A stretch of 64,000 bases of DNA. Origin: Neotamlana laminarinivorans. GTDB taxonomy: Bacteria; Bacteroidota; Bacteroidia; Flavobacteriales; Flavobacteriaceae. A model generated the notes under the pieces. That model saw only the letters and a list, made by a program, of their open reading frames with translations, ran no database searches and was not told the DNA's origin. Shown piece after piece: positions 26,919 to 36,715 of the stretch. Within the stretch, counting starts at the first letter, position 1. Each line of letters opens with the position of its first letter. The translations under genes and the position numbers were made by a program. The DNA is taken from assembly GCF_020523925.1 (NCBI RefSeq), contig NZ_JAJAPW010000001.1, forward strand, positions 744,001 through 808,000, read 5' to 3'.

Positions 26919-29609
26919 TTATTTTACGGTTAAAATTTTTCTTAAACGAATATCTTTTGATGATGCACCAATCATGATTCTAAAATCACCTGATTCAACA
27001 ACACGCTTTAAATTAATATCTAACATAGATAAAGCTTCACTATCTAAAGTAAAAGTAACGGTTTTAGATTCACCTGCTTTTAAGGCAATACGTTGAAATC
27101 CTTTAAGTGATTTAATAGGTTGTGCTACTGATGATAACTCATCACGAATGTAAAGTTGCACCACTTCTTCGCCATCTAATTTACCTGAATTGGTGATGGT
27201 ACAAGTTACTTCTATTGATTCGTTTGGCTCTATATTATTTTTACTGAATTCAATATTTGAATACTCAAACGATGTATAACTTAAACCGTAACCAAATGGA
27301 AATAAAGGTTGCCCAGTTAAATTATGGTAGTTATCGCCACGACCTGTTGGTTTGTTATTGTAGTATAACGGGCATTGCGCTTCATCTACCGGAAATGTAA
27401 TTGGTAAACGTCCCGCAGGATTTTCATCACCAAATAAAATATCGGCAAAACCATTACCTCCGTTTTCACCAGCATACCAAGCCATGATAATACCATCTAC
27501 ATCGTTTTTCCAATTGGCCATCGTAATCGCACTACCACCAACTAACACAACAACGGTTGGTTTACCTGTTGCAGCAACGGCTTTTATTAATGTTTCTTGA
27601 TGCCCTGGTAAAGCCAATAAAGCACGGTCTCTAAATTCACCTTCGTGAATACCAGCGAATACAACCGCAACATCACTTTTTTCTGCAGCTGTAACCGCAT
27701 CTTCAATTTGTTGTTCCCATTCTTGAGTTACATCGACATCCCAAATAAATTTGAATTTTGCATTTCCTGCAGATTCGTAAAATTCAATTTTTACATCGTA
27801 TTCTTTTCCTTCAACAAAATAAAATTCTTTTAAAATGGTATTATACGATTGCTTTTGCCAATTATCAATTAACAATTTACCATCTAAATACAAACGGTAA
27901 CCATCATTACCTTCAATACCAATTTTTGAAATTCCTGTTTTAGGCGCTTTAACTTTTCCTGTCCAACGCACAGAATACCAATCGTAAGGTAAATCTTTAT
28001 GAGGTGAAAATAAGGTCCAACCAAAACCGATTTTCTTATCTACACGTTCCACTTTTGGCGAACCGCTTAATGTAATGTTATCGAAATAATCGCCTTTTAA
28101 ACCTTCAACTTTTTTACCATCTTTAGTTGACGATAAATATTTTGGAGCAATAACAGTGTAATTTTCTTCTTTAAGTGAAACGCCTTCGGCATAACTAATA
28201 TTAGCTTCTCCAATTTTAGCAGCTACACCATTGTAAAACGAAACTTTATCGTTACCAGGGCCGCTATAACCACCTAAACGTACTGTTTTAGCATCGTGAC
28301 CAATTAAGGCTACTTTTTTATTTGATTTGCTTACAGGTAAAACTGCATTATTATTTTGAAGCAACACCATAGATTTTGAAGCTACTTTTCTTGCTAACTC
28401 GCGGTGTGTTTTGTGTCCGTTCCATTTGTCGGCTTCTTTAGCATCAACGTAAGGATCTTCAAATAAACCTAATTCAAATTTTATTTTTAAAATACGACTA
28501 ACCGCTTCATCAATAGCTTTAATATCAACCATTCCTTTTTCGTAAGCTTCCCAGAATAATGGAAAATGATTGTAATTGGTTTGAAACATCACATCTAAAC
28601 CGCCTTCAACGGCATCTTCTGTAGCTTCAGCATAATTTGCAGCTGTAAAATGCAATACATTGGCACCACCAGTTGCACCTGCATCTGAAATTACAAATCC
28701 ATCGAATCCCCATTCGCCTTTTAATTTATCTCTTAGCAACCAAGCGTTTGATGTACAAGGTGTTCCATCTAAAGAATTATAAGCCGTCATTACCGAACGT
28801 GCGCCTGCTTTTTGAAAAACTGCTTTAAAAGCTGGAAAATAAATTTCTTCTAATAAGCGTTCGTTAAAACTAATTGGGTAACTATCGCGACCACCAGCAC
28901 CTACATTTGCAACAAAGTGTTTTGGTGTAGTTATAACACCTTCGTTTTCAAACTCACTAATAAAAGATAAGCCCATTTGCGTTGTTAAATATGGGTCTTC
29001 GCCGTAAGTTTCCTCTACGCGTCCCCAACGTACATCGCGCGCAATATTTAAAACTGGTGATAAAATTTGACGAATACCACGTGTTTTAGTTTCTTTAGTT
29101 ATTGCCTTTGCAACATCTCCAACTAAATTAGTATCCCAAGTAGCTGCTAAACCAATAGCTTGTGGGTACACCGTAGCACCATCGCGCGCTAAACCATGTA
29201 AAGCTTCGTTAAACGGAATGATAGGAATACCTAAACGTGTTTCTTCTAAAAAGTACTTTTGCAGCTTGTTAATTTCGTTTGCCATATCTTGAGCACTTCC
29301 GGTAGAACCGTAATCCATAATTTGCTCTGCGGCATTATCATTTTTTCCTTTTGATGAAATTTGAAAACCAAAAATACCGTGTTTCAATTTGTCTTTACCA
29401 ATGCTTAAATCGCCAGGAATCATAAACATTTGCCAGAACTTTTCTTCTAAAGTCATTCGGCTTAACAAATCTTGCACACGCTCTTCAACAGGAAGTTTAG
29501 GGTTTTTATAAGGCGGATCTTTTTTATCTGTAAACGATAAAGAAATTGTAATAATTCCTCCTAAAAGCAAACACGTAAATACCTGTTTTATGTTTAATTT
29601 ATATTTCAT
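26919..29609 (-). CDS. GH3 beta-glycosidase with PA14 domain
   Basis: This GH3 enzyme has its nucleophile in FVISDAGATGG (Asp309 from the chosen start), preceded by RWGRVEETYGEDPYL and TPKHFVANVG. An inserted PA14-like domain (GNDGYRLYLDGKLLIDNWQK) and a C-terminal Fn3-like domain follow, as in beta-glucosidase and beta-xylosidase-type GH3 proteins. An in-frame ATG at 29660 would overlap the preceding sulfatase gene by 40 bp and put 17 hydrophilic residues before the signal, so I chose the ATG at 29609, giving 896 residues and an 11-bp spacer. The signal (LLLGGIITISLSF) has no lipobox. The HexNAc-type or Glc-type specificity is unresolved. Confidence 0.9.
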   Translation of the reverse strand: MKYKLNIKQVFTCLLLGGIITISLSFTDKKDPPYKNPKLPVEERVQDLLSRMTLEEKFWQMFMIPGDLSIGKDKLKHGIFGFQISSKGKNDNAAEQIMDYGSTGSAQDMANEINKLQKYFLEETRLGIPIIPFNEALHGLARDGATVYPQAIGLAATWDTNLVGDVAKAITKETKTRGIRQILSPVLNIARDVRWGRVEETYGEDPYLTTQMGLSFISEFENEGVITTPKHFVANVGAGGRDSYPISFNERLLEEIYFPAFKAVFQKAGARSVMTAYNSLDGTPCTSNAWLLRDKLKGEWGFDGFVISDAGATGGANVLHFTAANYAEATEDAVEGGLDVMFQTNYNHFPLFWEAYEKGMVDIKAIDEAVSRILKIKFELGLFEDPYVDAKEADKWNGHKTHRELARKVASKSMVLLQNNNAVLPVSKSNKKVALIGHDAKTVRLGGYSGPGNDKVSFYNGVAAKIGEANISYAEGVSLKEENYTVIAPKYLSSTKDGKKVEGLKGDYFDNITLSGSPKVERVDKKIGFGWTLFSPHKDLPYDWYSVRWTGKVKAPKTGISKIGIEGNDGYRLYLDGKLLIDNWQKQSYNTILKEFYFVEGKEYDVKIEFYESAGNAKFKFIWDVDVTQEWEQQIEDAVTAAEKSDVAVVFAGIHEGEFRDRALLALPGHQETLIKAVAATGKPTVVVLVGGSAITMANWKNDVDGIIMAWYAGENGGNGFADILFGDENPAGRLPITFPVDEAQCPLYYNNKPTGRGDNYHNLTGQPLFPFGYGLSYTSFEYSNIEFSKNNIEPNESIEVTCTITNSGKLDGEEVVQLYIRDELSSVAQPIKSLKGFQRIALKAGESKTVTFTLDSEALSMLDINLKRVVESGDFRIMIGASSKDIRLRKILTVK

Positions 29610-29620
29610 CTTTTTGTTAA

Positions 29621-31195
29621 CTATAATTTTGTGTTCTTCAGTTTTTCTAATTGTGGCCAATCGCTTGTACCATCGTTTTCTTGTTTTGCACCAACAGTAC
29701 TTCTGCCATCATTTATAATTTTTAATAAATCGGCTTTAAATTCCTTTACAATTTCAGGATGTTCTGCTTGTAAATTTTTGGTTTCGGCAGCATCGGTTTT
29801 AACATTATACAATTGAACCATTGGAAGTGTATCGTAAATTGCTTTTTTAGTGTTGATATTTGGATAACTCCATCCGCCAGAACCTTTACAGAAATTAACT
29901 TTGTAATCGCCTTTACGATAGGCAAACTCACCTCGAACTGAATGATGAATGATGCTTTCGCGTTTTGGAGCGTCAGAATTTGTTAAATGACTGAAGCTGT
30001 CTTCTGCTACATTATCTTCTAAATCAATATTTAAAACATCGGCAACGGTTGCAAAAAAGTCAGTAGTACAAACCAATTGTTCTGTTTTTGTTGGCTGAAT
30101 GTTATTTTTCCATGTCATGATGTATGGTACACGGTGTCCGCCTTCAAAAATATCAGATTTTGTACCTCTGTAAACGTAACTTGGATTGTGATCTTTAGAT
30201 TTTAATTGTTTGAAATTTGCTGTTGGTGAACAGCCATTATCACTAGTAAAAACAATTAATGTATTTTCTGAAATACCGTTAGCTTCTAAAGCTTTTGTAA
30301 CTTCTCCAACAACCCAATCGACCATAATAACAAAATCGGCATACGGATTTTCTAAACCACTTTTACCTTTAAAAGCATCAGTTGGTAAAATTGGCGTGTG
30401 CGGTGCAGGCAAAGGCATATACACAAAAAACGGATCGTCTTTTTTTGCATTATCGTTAATATAACTTACGGTACGTTTTGTAATTTCTGGTAACGCTTGT
30501 TCGTGCTCAAAATTATCGGCAGTTAAGCCATAACGCCAAGTACCTTGTTTGGTTTTACCTTTGGTATATTTTGTGGGTACGCTGGTTGGCATATCGTTTT
30601 CTACCCAAACGTATGGTGGCATGTCTAAAGAGCCACAAAATCCGTAGCTATAATCAAAACCATGTGTATTTGGACCATTTTGAATAGGTGTTGTAAAATC
30701 TACCTCTGGTCTTGCTTTTAAGTTATCGATATCTAAACCTAATGAATCTGGTTTTGTAATATCCCAGTCCCAGCCCATGTGCCATTTACCTATAAAAGCT
30801 GTGTTGTAACCGTTGTCTTTTAAAACATCGGCAATAGTAGTTCGGTTTGGCTTTATTAATGATTTTGAATAACCACTAACCACACCTTGTTTAAGCGATG
30901 TTCTCCAATTATAACGACCAGTTAAAATACTGTATCGTGTTGGCGTACATACGGCAGAGCTTGTGTGGGCATCGGTGTACATTACGCCGTTAGTTGCCAA
31001 GGCATCGATATTTGGTGTTTCAATTTTAGAGTTCTCGTTGTAAATAGATACATCGCCAATACCTAAATCATCAGCAAGAATGTATATGATGTTTGGTTTT
31101 GTTGCATTTGTAGTGCTCTTTTTCTCTTCTTTTTTATTACAAGAAAAGAAAACGATACTCATTAAAGTAATTTGTAAGATGTTTTTAATTGACAT
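29621..31195 (-). CDS. S1-family sulfatase, lipoprotein (CTPTR, arylsulfatase A-like)
   Basis: This 524-residue protein has a lipobox (IVFFSC, Cys19, then NKKEEKK). The metal-binding motif is YILADDLGIGD; the maturation motif is C83-TPTR followed by YSILTGRYNWR. It is paralogous to the sulfatase at 21333-22820 but carries a lipoprotein signal instead of a plain Sec signal, so the two may do related chemistry on opposite faces of the outer membrane or at different stages. Its ATG overlaps the stop of the preceding sulfatase gene by one base (TAATG), implying translational coupling. GH3 follows 11 bp downstream. Confidence 0.94.
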   Translation of the reverse strand: MSIKNILQITLMSIVFFSCNKKEEKKSTTNATKPNIIYILADDLGIGDVSIYNENSKIETPNIDALATNGVMYTDAHTSSAVCTPTRYSILTGRYNWRTSLKQGVVSGYSKSLIKPNRTTIADVLKDNGYNTAFIGKWHMGWDWDITKPDSLGLDIDNLKARPEVDFTTPIQNGPNTHGFDYSYGFCGSLDMPPYVWVENDMPTSVPTKYTKGKTKQGTWRYGLTADNFEHEQALPEITKRTVSYINDNAKKDDPFFVYMPLPAPHTPILPTDAFKGKSGLENPYADFVIMVDWVVGEVTKALEANGISENTLIVFTSDNGCSPTANFKQLKSKDHNPSYVYRGTKSDIFEGGHRVPYIMTWKNNIQPTKTEQLVCTTDFFATVADVLNIDLEDNVAEDSFSHLTNSDAPKRESIIHHSVRGEFAYRKGDYKVNFCKGSGGWSYPNINTKKAIYDTLPMVQLYNVKTDAAETKNLQAEHPEIVKEFKADLLKIINDGRSTVGAKQENDGTSDWPQLEKLKNTKL

Positions 31196-32586
31196 TATTT
31201 GCTGCGTAAATGTTGTTGGTTTCTTTTGTTTTGTTGTAATTCTTCATCAAAATCTAGCATCAATTTTTTAAGTTTTTTAACCTTTTTAGGATATGTTGAA
31301 GCTAAATTATGTTGTTCTGATATATCGTCTTTTAAATTATAAAGTGCGACATCGTCTTCTATTATTCTTAATTTCCAATCGCCCTGTCTTACCGCTTCAA
31401 GGTTAAAATCTTTGTAATAAAAGAAGCCCTCTTTTTTATGAGGTGATTTTTTATTTTGTTTACCTGAAAGTATAGGCCAAATGTTTTTTCCGTCTATTTT
31501 TTTCTCTGGTAAATCTGCTCCTGTTAAATAGGCTACAGTTGGTAAAACATCAATAGTAGAAATAACTTTATCGCTTACTGAAGCTGGTTTAATTTTTCCA
31601 TTCCATTGCGCTATCATTGGTACGCGAAAACCACCTTCAAAAGTTTCATTTTTGTGTCCTCTTAGCGGTAAAGCACTTCCACCATGTTCTCCTCTTGAGG
31701 TCCAAGGTCCGTTATCTGATGTAAAAATAACTAAGGTATTTTCATCAAGCCCTTGTTCTTTTAAAGTTTTTAAAATTTCTCCAACACTCCAATCTATTTC
31801 TTCTACAGCATCGCCATAGAGCCCTCTTTTACTTTTGCCTTTAAAATTAGCCGATGCATAAAGCGGTACGTGCGGCATTGAATGTGCCAAGTATAAAAAG
31901 AAATGTTCGTTTTTATTTTCTTTAATAAAATTTATTGCTTGTTCGGTATAGCGTTGTGTTATGGTAGATTGATCTACGGGATATTCAATAACTTCATCTT
32001 GTTTAAGCAAAGGAACTCTGCTACCACGCCATTTTGTTTCACGCAAACTATCTAAAGTCATACCTTCTCTAAACACAATATTTTTAGAGATTTTAGATTT
32101 TGGATTTACCGACATATCGTTACTAAACGGAATGCCATAATACATATCGAAACCTTGTGATGTTGGTAAGTATTCTTGCTTATCGCCCAAATGCCATTTA
32201 CCAATACAAGCCGTGGCATAATTTTGGGATTTTAACATGTTTGCAATAGTTGTTTCTGCATTGCTTAAACCTCCAGGAAGATTTGGCCATAATACCTGAG
32301 GCACTCCAACACGATTTGGATATGAACCCGTTAATAAAGCAGCTCTTGATGGCGAACATACCGATGATGCAGAATAAAAATCGGTGAATTTTATACCGTT
32401 TTTAGCCATGTTATCTAAATTTGGTGTGCTAATTAATGGCGAGCCAAATACACCTACATCTTGATAACCTTGATCGTCAGTAAAAACAATAACAATATTG
32501 GGTTTAGAATTTTTAGCCTGAGCGAATACTGCTTTAGGACTAAAAAAAACCGTTATAAAAAGTAATATGAACGTTAATTTCTGCAT
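31195..32586 (-). CDS. S1-family sulfatase, periplasmic (CSPSR)
   Basis: This 463-residue protein has a Sec signal (KAVFAQ, about residue 23). The metal-binding motif is IVFTDDQGYQDVG; the maturation motif is C77-SPSR followed by AALLTGSYPNRVG. The middle holds CIGKWHLGD and SDNGPWTSRGEHGGSA. Both ends overlap neighbouring genes by one base (TAATG), with GH95 upstream and a sulfatase downstream, which places three genes in a translationally coupled series. The substrate is likely an exo-accessible sulfate on the same glycan, possibly on fucose exposed by or blocking GH95, but that is inference. Confidence 0.94.
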   Translation of the reverse strand: MQKLTFILLFITVFFSPKAVFAQAKNSKPNIVIVFTDDQGYQDVGVFGSPLISTPNLDNMAKNGIKFTDFYSASSVCSPSRAALLTGSYPNRVGVPQVLWPNLPGGLSNAETTIANMLKSQNYATACIGKWHLGDKQEYLPTSQGFDMYYGIPFSNDMSVNPKSKISKNIVFREGMTLDSLRETKWRGSRVPLLKQDEVIEYPVDQSTITQRYTEQAINFIKENKNEHFFLYLAHSMPHVPLYASANFKGKSKRGLYGDAVEEIDWSVGEILKTLKEQGLDENTLVIFTSDNGPWTSRGEHGGSALPLRGHKNETFEGGFRVPMIAQWNGKIKPASVSDKVISTIDVLPTVAYLTGADLPEKKIDGKNIWPILSGKQNKKSPHKKEGFFYYKDFNLEAVRQGDWKLRIIEDDVALYNLKDDISEQHNLASTYPKKVKKLKKLMLDFDEELQQNKRNQQHLRSK

Positions 32587-34919
32587 TACGATTTTTTGTT
32601 TAATAAGCCATCAAAATTATAGGTTTTACCTGCTTCGGTTTCAAACTCAATAGATTTGTCTCCATATTTTAATACACAAGGCATACCACTTTTTGATAAA
32701 ACTGACACGTTTTTAAGTGTACCTGCTTCCCATGAAAATGCTAACTCAAATCCGCCACGTGCTAAAATTCCAGAAACATGTCCTTCTGGCAACGTGCTTG
32801 GTAATGCTGGTAATAATTCGATGTATTTTAACTGACTTTGTAAAAGCATTTCTAAAATACCTGAAGCACCTCCAAAATTACCATCTATTTGAAATGGCGG
32901 ATGTGCATCAAATAAATTAGGATAAGAACCACCGCCAACTTTTCCATTTGGTCTTTCGGCAGGACTTAATAATTTATGTAATAATTTATATGCGTGATCT
33001 CCATCTTTAAAACGCGACCAAAAATTAATTTTCCATGCTAAACTCCAACCTGTACCATTGTCTCCTCTATATTCTAAAGATTGTTTTGCAGCTTGCATTA
33101 AATCTGGAGTCTCATCAAAATTAATTTCGTTTCCTGGGTGAACTGCCCAAAGATGCGATACATGCCTGTGATGATTTTCTGGGTTATCTTTATCTTCCAT
33201 CCACTCTTGTAATTGCCCATGTTTACCTATTTGGTTTGGCGCAATTTTATTAATCATGGGTTTAAGGGTTGATGTAAACTCTGCATCTTGATCTAGAATT
33301 TTTGAAGCTTCAATAGTGGTTTTAAATAAAGCTCGAATTAATTGATGATCCATAGTTGGGCCAGCAACTAAACCTCCTATTTCTGGTGAATTTGAAGGCG
33401 AACTAATTAAATATCCTGTATTTGGATCTTCATGCAAAAACTGACTATAAAATAAAGCCGCATTACGAAGTAACGGATAACGTTTTTTTAAGAATTCTTT
33501 ATCTTGCGTAAATAAGTAATGCTCCCAAATATGCGATGATAACCAAGCAGCACCACCTAACCAAATACCGTGATGCGATGCATTTACTGGAGCAGCACCT
33601 CGCCAAATATCAACATTATGGTGTACAATCCAACCATCGGCGTTATAATGTGTTTTTGCAACTTTGGATCCTGTTATAGATAAATCTTCAATTAAATCGA
33701 AAAGTGGCTCGTGGCATTCACTTAAGTTGTACATTTCTACAGGCCAATAATTCATTTCTAAATTAATATTAGTGGTATAACTACTAAACCAAGGCGGCGT
33801 TAATTTATCGTTCCAAATGCCTTGCAATGTTGCAGGTTTAGTTCCTGGTCTGCTACTTGCTATGGTTAAATAGCGTGCATATTCCACGTAAAGTGCTACC
33901 AATTGCGGATCGTTAGGTGTTTTGCTAAAATCGGCAATACGTTTATCGGTTGGGTTTTTAGATTTTCCATTATCGCCAAAACTAATTTGAAAACGGTTGT
34001 AAAGCGATTGATAATCGGAGATATGTCTTTCTTTTACAAACTCAAAACTTTGATCTTGCACATTCACTAAAGTTTCTGGAACTATTTTTTCCGGTGTTCC
34101 GGTTACATCGTTAAAATCGACATAATTTGTGGCTGCAGATAAGTATACCGTAGCGTTTGAAGCATCGGTAATTTGTAATTTACCATCGGTAGTAGTAACC
34201 GTTCCATCGGTTTTAATTTTCAAGGTTGAAACTCCCCACAATACACCGTCTTTTACTTTAACTACAAGGGTTTGTGTATTATTTGAAGTAACAACCGATT
34301 TATCTTCATGTATGGCATCTAACCATAAATCGAAATTTAAAGCTTTCTCTTTACTTGCCGATACATTAATTGCTATAATTTGATCTGGAAAACTAGATAA
34401 TACTTCGCGTTTATATGCTACATCCTCTACTGTATAAGAAACCGAACTTACCGCATTATTTAAATTAAGCTCACGTTTATAGTTTTTATAGTTTTCGTGA
34501 TTTTTAAAGTCGAAATAAATATCTCCAAAAGGTTGATAGTGAATTTGTTTTATAGGATCGCTCATAAAATGTTCTTGAGCTAACCTTTGAGCCTCTAACT
34601 GCTTTCCTGTAGCCAACAAGGTTCTTATTTCACCCAAATATTCGCCAGCACCTTCGTGCGAATAATCGTGAGGTTGACCACGCCATAACGTTTCCTCATT
34701 AAACTGAATGTGTTCTTGCGAAACACCACCATAAATCATGGCGCCTAAACTACCATTACCAACAGGTAAAGCTTCTGTCCATTTTTCGGCAGGCTCGTCA
34801 TACTGTAATTTAAACGTTTCTTTTTGTTGATTGCTTTTAGCATTATTACAACTTGAAATGGTAATTGCTAAAGCAACAATACTTAGCTTTTTTATGGTAT
34901 GTACTATTTGTTTCTTCAT
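32586..34919 (-). CDS. GH95 alpha-L-fucosidase family lipoprotein
   Basis: This 777-residue lipoprotein (ITISSC, Cys24) matches GH95 end to end. The N-terminal beta domain starts YDEPAEKWTEALPVGNGSLG and FNEETLWRGQPHDYS. The (alpha/alpha)6 barrel has NINLEMNYWP (about 383-392, catalytic Asn residues), an ENHHRHVSHLWAVHPG segment near 583 following the likely acid, and HPPFQIDGNFGG near 670. GH95 enzymes are inverting alpha-1,2-L-fucosidases or alpha-L-galactosidases; which one cannot be read directly. A perfect AGGAGG ribosome binding site precedes the ATG, unusual in this phylum. Its stop overlaps the next sulfatase start by one base. Confidence 0.93.
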   Translation of the reverse strand: MKKQIVHTIKKLSIVALAITISSCNNAKSNQQKETFKLQYDEPAEKWTEALPVGNGSLGAMIYGGVSQEHIQFNEETLWRGQPHDYSHEGAGEYLGEIRTLLATGKQLEAQRLAQEHFMSDPIKQIHYQPFGDIYFDFKNHENYKNYKRELNLNNAVSSVSYTVEDVAYKREVLSSFPDQIIAINVSASKEKALNFDLWLDAIHEDKSVVTSNNTQTLVVKVKDGVLWGVSTLKIKTDGTVTTTDGKLQITDASNATVYLSAATNYVDFNDVTGTPEKIVPETLVNVQDQSFEFVKERHISDYQSLYNRFQISFGDNGKSKNPTDKRIADFSKTPNDPQLVALYVEYARYLTIASSRPGTKPATLQGIWNDKLTPPWFSSYTTNINLEMNYWPVEMYNLSECHEPLFDLIEDLSITGSKVAKTHYNADGWIVHHNVDIWRGAAPVNASHHGIWLGGAAWLSSHIWEHYLFTQDKEFLKKRYPLLRNAALFYSQFLHEDPNTGYLISSPSNSPEIGGLVAGPTMDHQLIRALFKTTIEASKILDQDAEFTSTLKPMINKIAPNQIGKHGQLQEWMEDKDNPENHHRHVSHLWAVHPGNEINFDETPDLMQAAKQSLEYRGDNGTGWSLAWKINFWSRFKDGDHAYKLLHKLLSPAERPNGKVGGGSYPNLFDAHPPFQIDGNFGGASGILEMLLQSQLKYIELLPALPSTLPEGHVSGILARGGFELAFSWEAGTLKNVSVLSKSGMPCVLKYGDKSIEFETEAGKTYNFDGLLNKKS

Positions 34920-34925
34920 TTAAAT

Positions 34926-34931
34926 CCTCCT
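34926..34931 (-). promoter_or_regulatory. Perfect Shine-Dalgarno sequence before GH95
   Basis: On the minus strand AGGAGG is followed by ATTTAA and then the ATG of the GH95 gene, a spacing of 6 bases. Bacteroidota genes normally lack such sites and use A-rich leaders. Other starts checked by eye in this window do not show a comparable match. It supports the chosen ATG at 34919. Confidence 0.7.
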
Positions 34932-34933
34932 GA

Positions 34934-36706
34934 TTATCCTTTTATTTCAATGTAAAACGGATAGGCGTATTTTAACTCGCCTTTTCTTTTTAAATAGGTT
35001 TTAGGCATTATGGTAACTTTACCTTTTGGTAATTCTATATTATTAAAACTGAAACTTGTTTGTTTGTTAGCTTCAATTTTTACGGTTTTTGTTTGCGAAC
35101 CTAAATCTAGCTCTAACGTGCCGGTTGTAGCTATTGGCGCATCAAAATGCACGGTGATATCGAACGTTTTTGTTTCATTTACAATAACATCCCAATAAAT
35201 AAATTCTTTTTTAACACCTTCTTTCTTTAAGAAAAGAGCATCATTCTGATTTAGCATTACAGGATTTTCATGAACCGTTCCAATTATTGGCATTGGTGAA
35301 TTTACAATATGTTCTGAAGTTTCCATGGTATTTAACCAAGCATCCATTTCGGCTTTTAATTCTTCAACTAAAGCAGGATGTTCTGCTGAAATATCGTTTT
35401 GTTCGTAAGGATCTTCATTTAAATTAAATAATTCAAATTTATCGTTACCATCTTCATCTTTACCAACACCAACTAATTTCATTTCCCCTTTTCTTGTTGA
35501 TACATTTCTGTAATGCACTGGCGCTGTTCTTGCCCAATAACGGTTAATGATGCGTTCTGGTAAGCTATCTTCTTTTTTAGTTAATAATGGTAATAAACTT
35601 TCACCTTCAATTTTTAAACCTTCTGGTAATGAAGCGCCTGTAAGTTCGGCTAATGTTGGTAAAATATCGTAATGAGCGGCTGGCGTTTTTATATCTCTGG
35701 CTTCTTTAAACGCTTTTGGATAATACCAGAAACTTGGTACACGTACGCCGCCTTGAAAAACAGAACCTTTTTTACCGCGCATACCTGCAATGTATCTTGG
35801 ATGTTGCGGACCATTATCTGTCATGAAAATAACTAGTGTATTTTCATCTATGCCTAAATCTTCTAACTTTTTGAATAATAGTCTTAAGTTATCATCAATA
35901 TTAGTTACCATTCCGTAGACTTTTCTAGAGTTTTCTCTACTATGGTCTGTAACATTTGGATATGGTTTTCCTTGGTTAATTAAACCCGCATCGATATCTA
36001 CATCTTTGTACATATCATAATATTTTTGCGGTAATTGCAATGGCCCGTGAGGCGCATTATAAGATAAATATAAGAAGAATGGATTGTCTTTGTTGTCTTC
36101 AACATAATCCATTGCTGCTTCGGTTAAAACATCGGTACAATATCCTTGAGTTTGCACTTGTTTACCGTTTTTCCATAAAATAGGATTGAAGTAACTGCTG
36201 TCTCTTTTCAATGTATTTGGCCAATCGCCGTATTGCCCAATTCCGCCAGATAAATGATTTAGTGTATAATCGAAACCTTGGTCTTGTGGACGCATTGGGT
36301 AATTATCGCCTAAATGCCATTTCCCAATCATTCCGGTTTTATAACCTGCTTCTTTTAAAATTTCGGCAATGGTAACTTCACTTGGCGCCATCATTGCACC
36401 ACCTCTGTAGGTATCGTGCACTCCTGTTGTCATGGAGTACTTTCCTGTCATGATTGCCGAACGTGTTGGCGCGCACACTGGGTTTACTGAAAAATCGTCG
36501 AAACGTACACTTTTACTTGCTAAACTATCTAAAACTGGGGTTTTAATATGCGGATTTCCATAATATCCAATATCGCCAAAACCTTGATCGTCTGTAATAA
36601 CCAAAAGCACGTTAGGTCTTTTTGGCTTATCTGCCGTTTTTGTTTCGGCACAACTATTAAAACATAAAATAGCTATAATTAAAGCGATATAAATTGAATA
36701 TTTCAT
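34934..36706 (-). CDS. S1-family sulfatase with C-terminal beta-rich extension, lipoprotein (CAPTR)
   Basis: This 590-residue protein is the longest sulfatase here. The lipobox is CFNSC (Cys19). The metal-binding motif is VITDDQGFGDIG; the maturation motif is C78-APTR followed by SAIMTGKYSM. The usual sulfatase fold ends around residue 450 (NEDPYEQNDIS, then a helix). About 130 more residues, rich in beta strands (for example FDITVHFDAPIATTGTLELD), form an extra domain that the other sulfatases lack. I do not recognise it; a carbohydrate-binding role is possible. It lies 14 bp upstream of GH95 and 9 bp downstream of another sulfatase. Confidence 0.93.
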   Translation of the reverse strand: MKYSIYIALIIAILCFNSCAETKTADKPKRPNVLLVITDDQGFGDIGYYGNPHIKTPVLDSLASKSVRFDDFSVNPVCAPTRSAIMTGKYSMTTGVHDTYRGGAMMAPSEVTIAEILKEAGYKTGMIGKWHLGDNYPMRPQDQGFDYTLNHLSGGIGQYGDWPNTLKRDSSYFNPILWKNGKQVQTQGYCTDVLTEAAMDYVEDNKDNPFFLYLSYNAPHGPLQLPQKYYDMYKDVDIDAGLINQGKPYPNVTDHSRENSRKVYGMVTNIDDNLRLLFKKLEDLGIDENTLVIFMTDNGPQHPRYIAGMRGKKGSVFQGGVRVPSFWYYPKAFKEARDIKTPAAHYDILPTLAELTGASLPEGLKIEGESLLPLLTKKEDSLPERIINRYWARTAPVHYRNVSTRKGEMKLVGVGKDEDGNDKFELFNLNEDPYEQNDISAEHPALVEELKAEMDAWLNTMETSEHIVNSPMPIIGTVHENPVMLNQNDALFLKKEGVKKEFIYWDVIVNETKTFDITVHFDAPIATTGTLELDLGSQTKTVKIEANKQTSFSFNNIELPKGKVTIMPKTYLKRKGELKYAYPFYIEIKG

Positions 36707-36715
36707 TAATGGTTA

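Noticed and set aside
26919-29660. Longer start for the GH3 protein at 29660.
   Set aside because: It overlaps the preceding sulfatase by 40 bp and adds a hydrophilic stretch before the signal; the ATG at 29609 fits the operon spacing.
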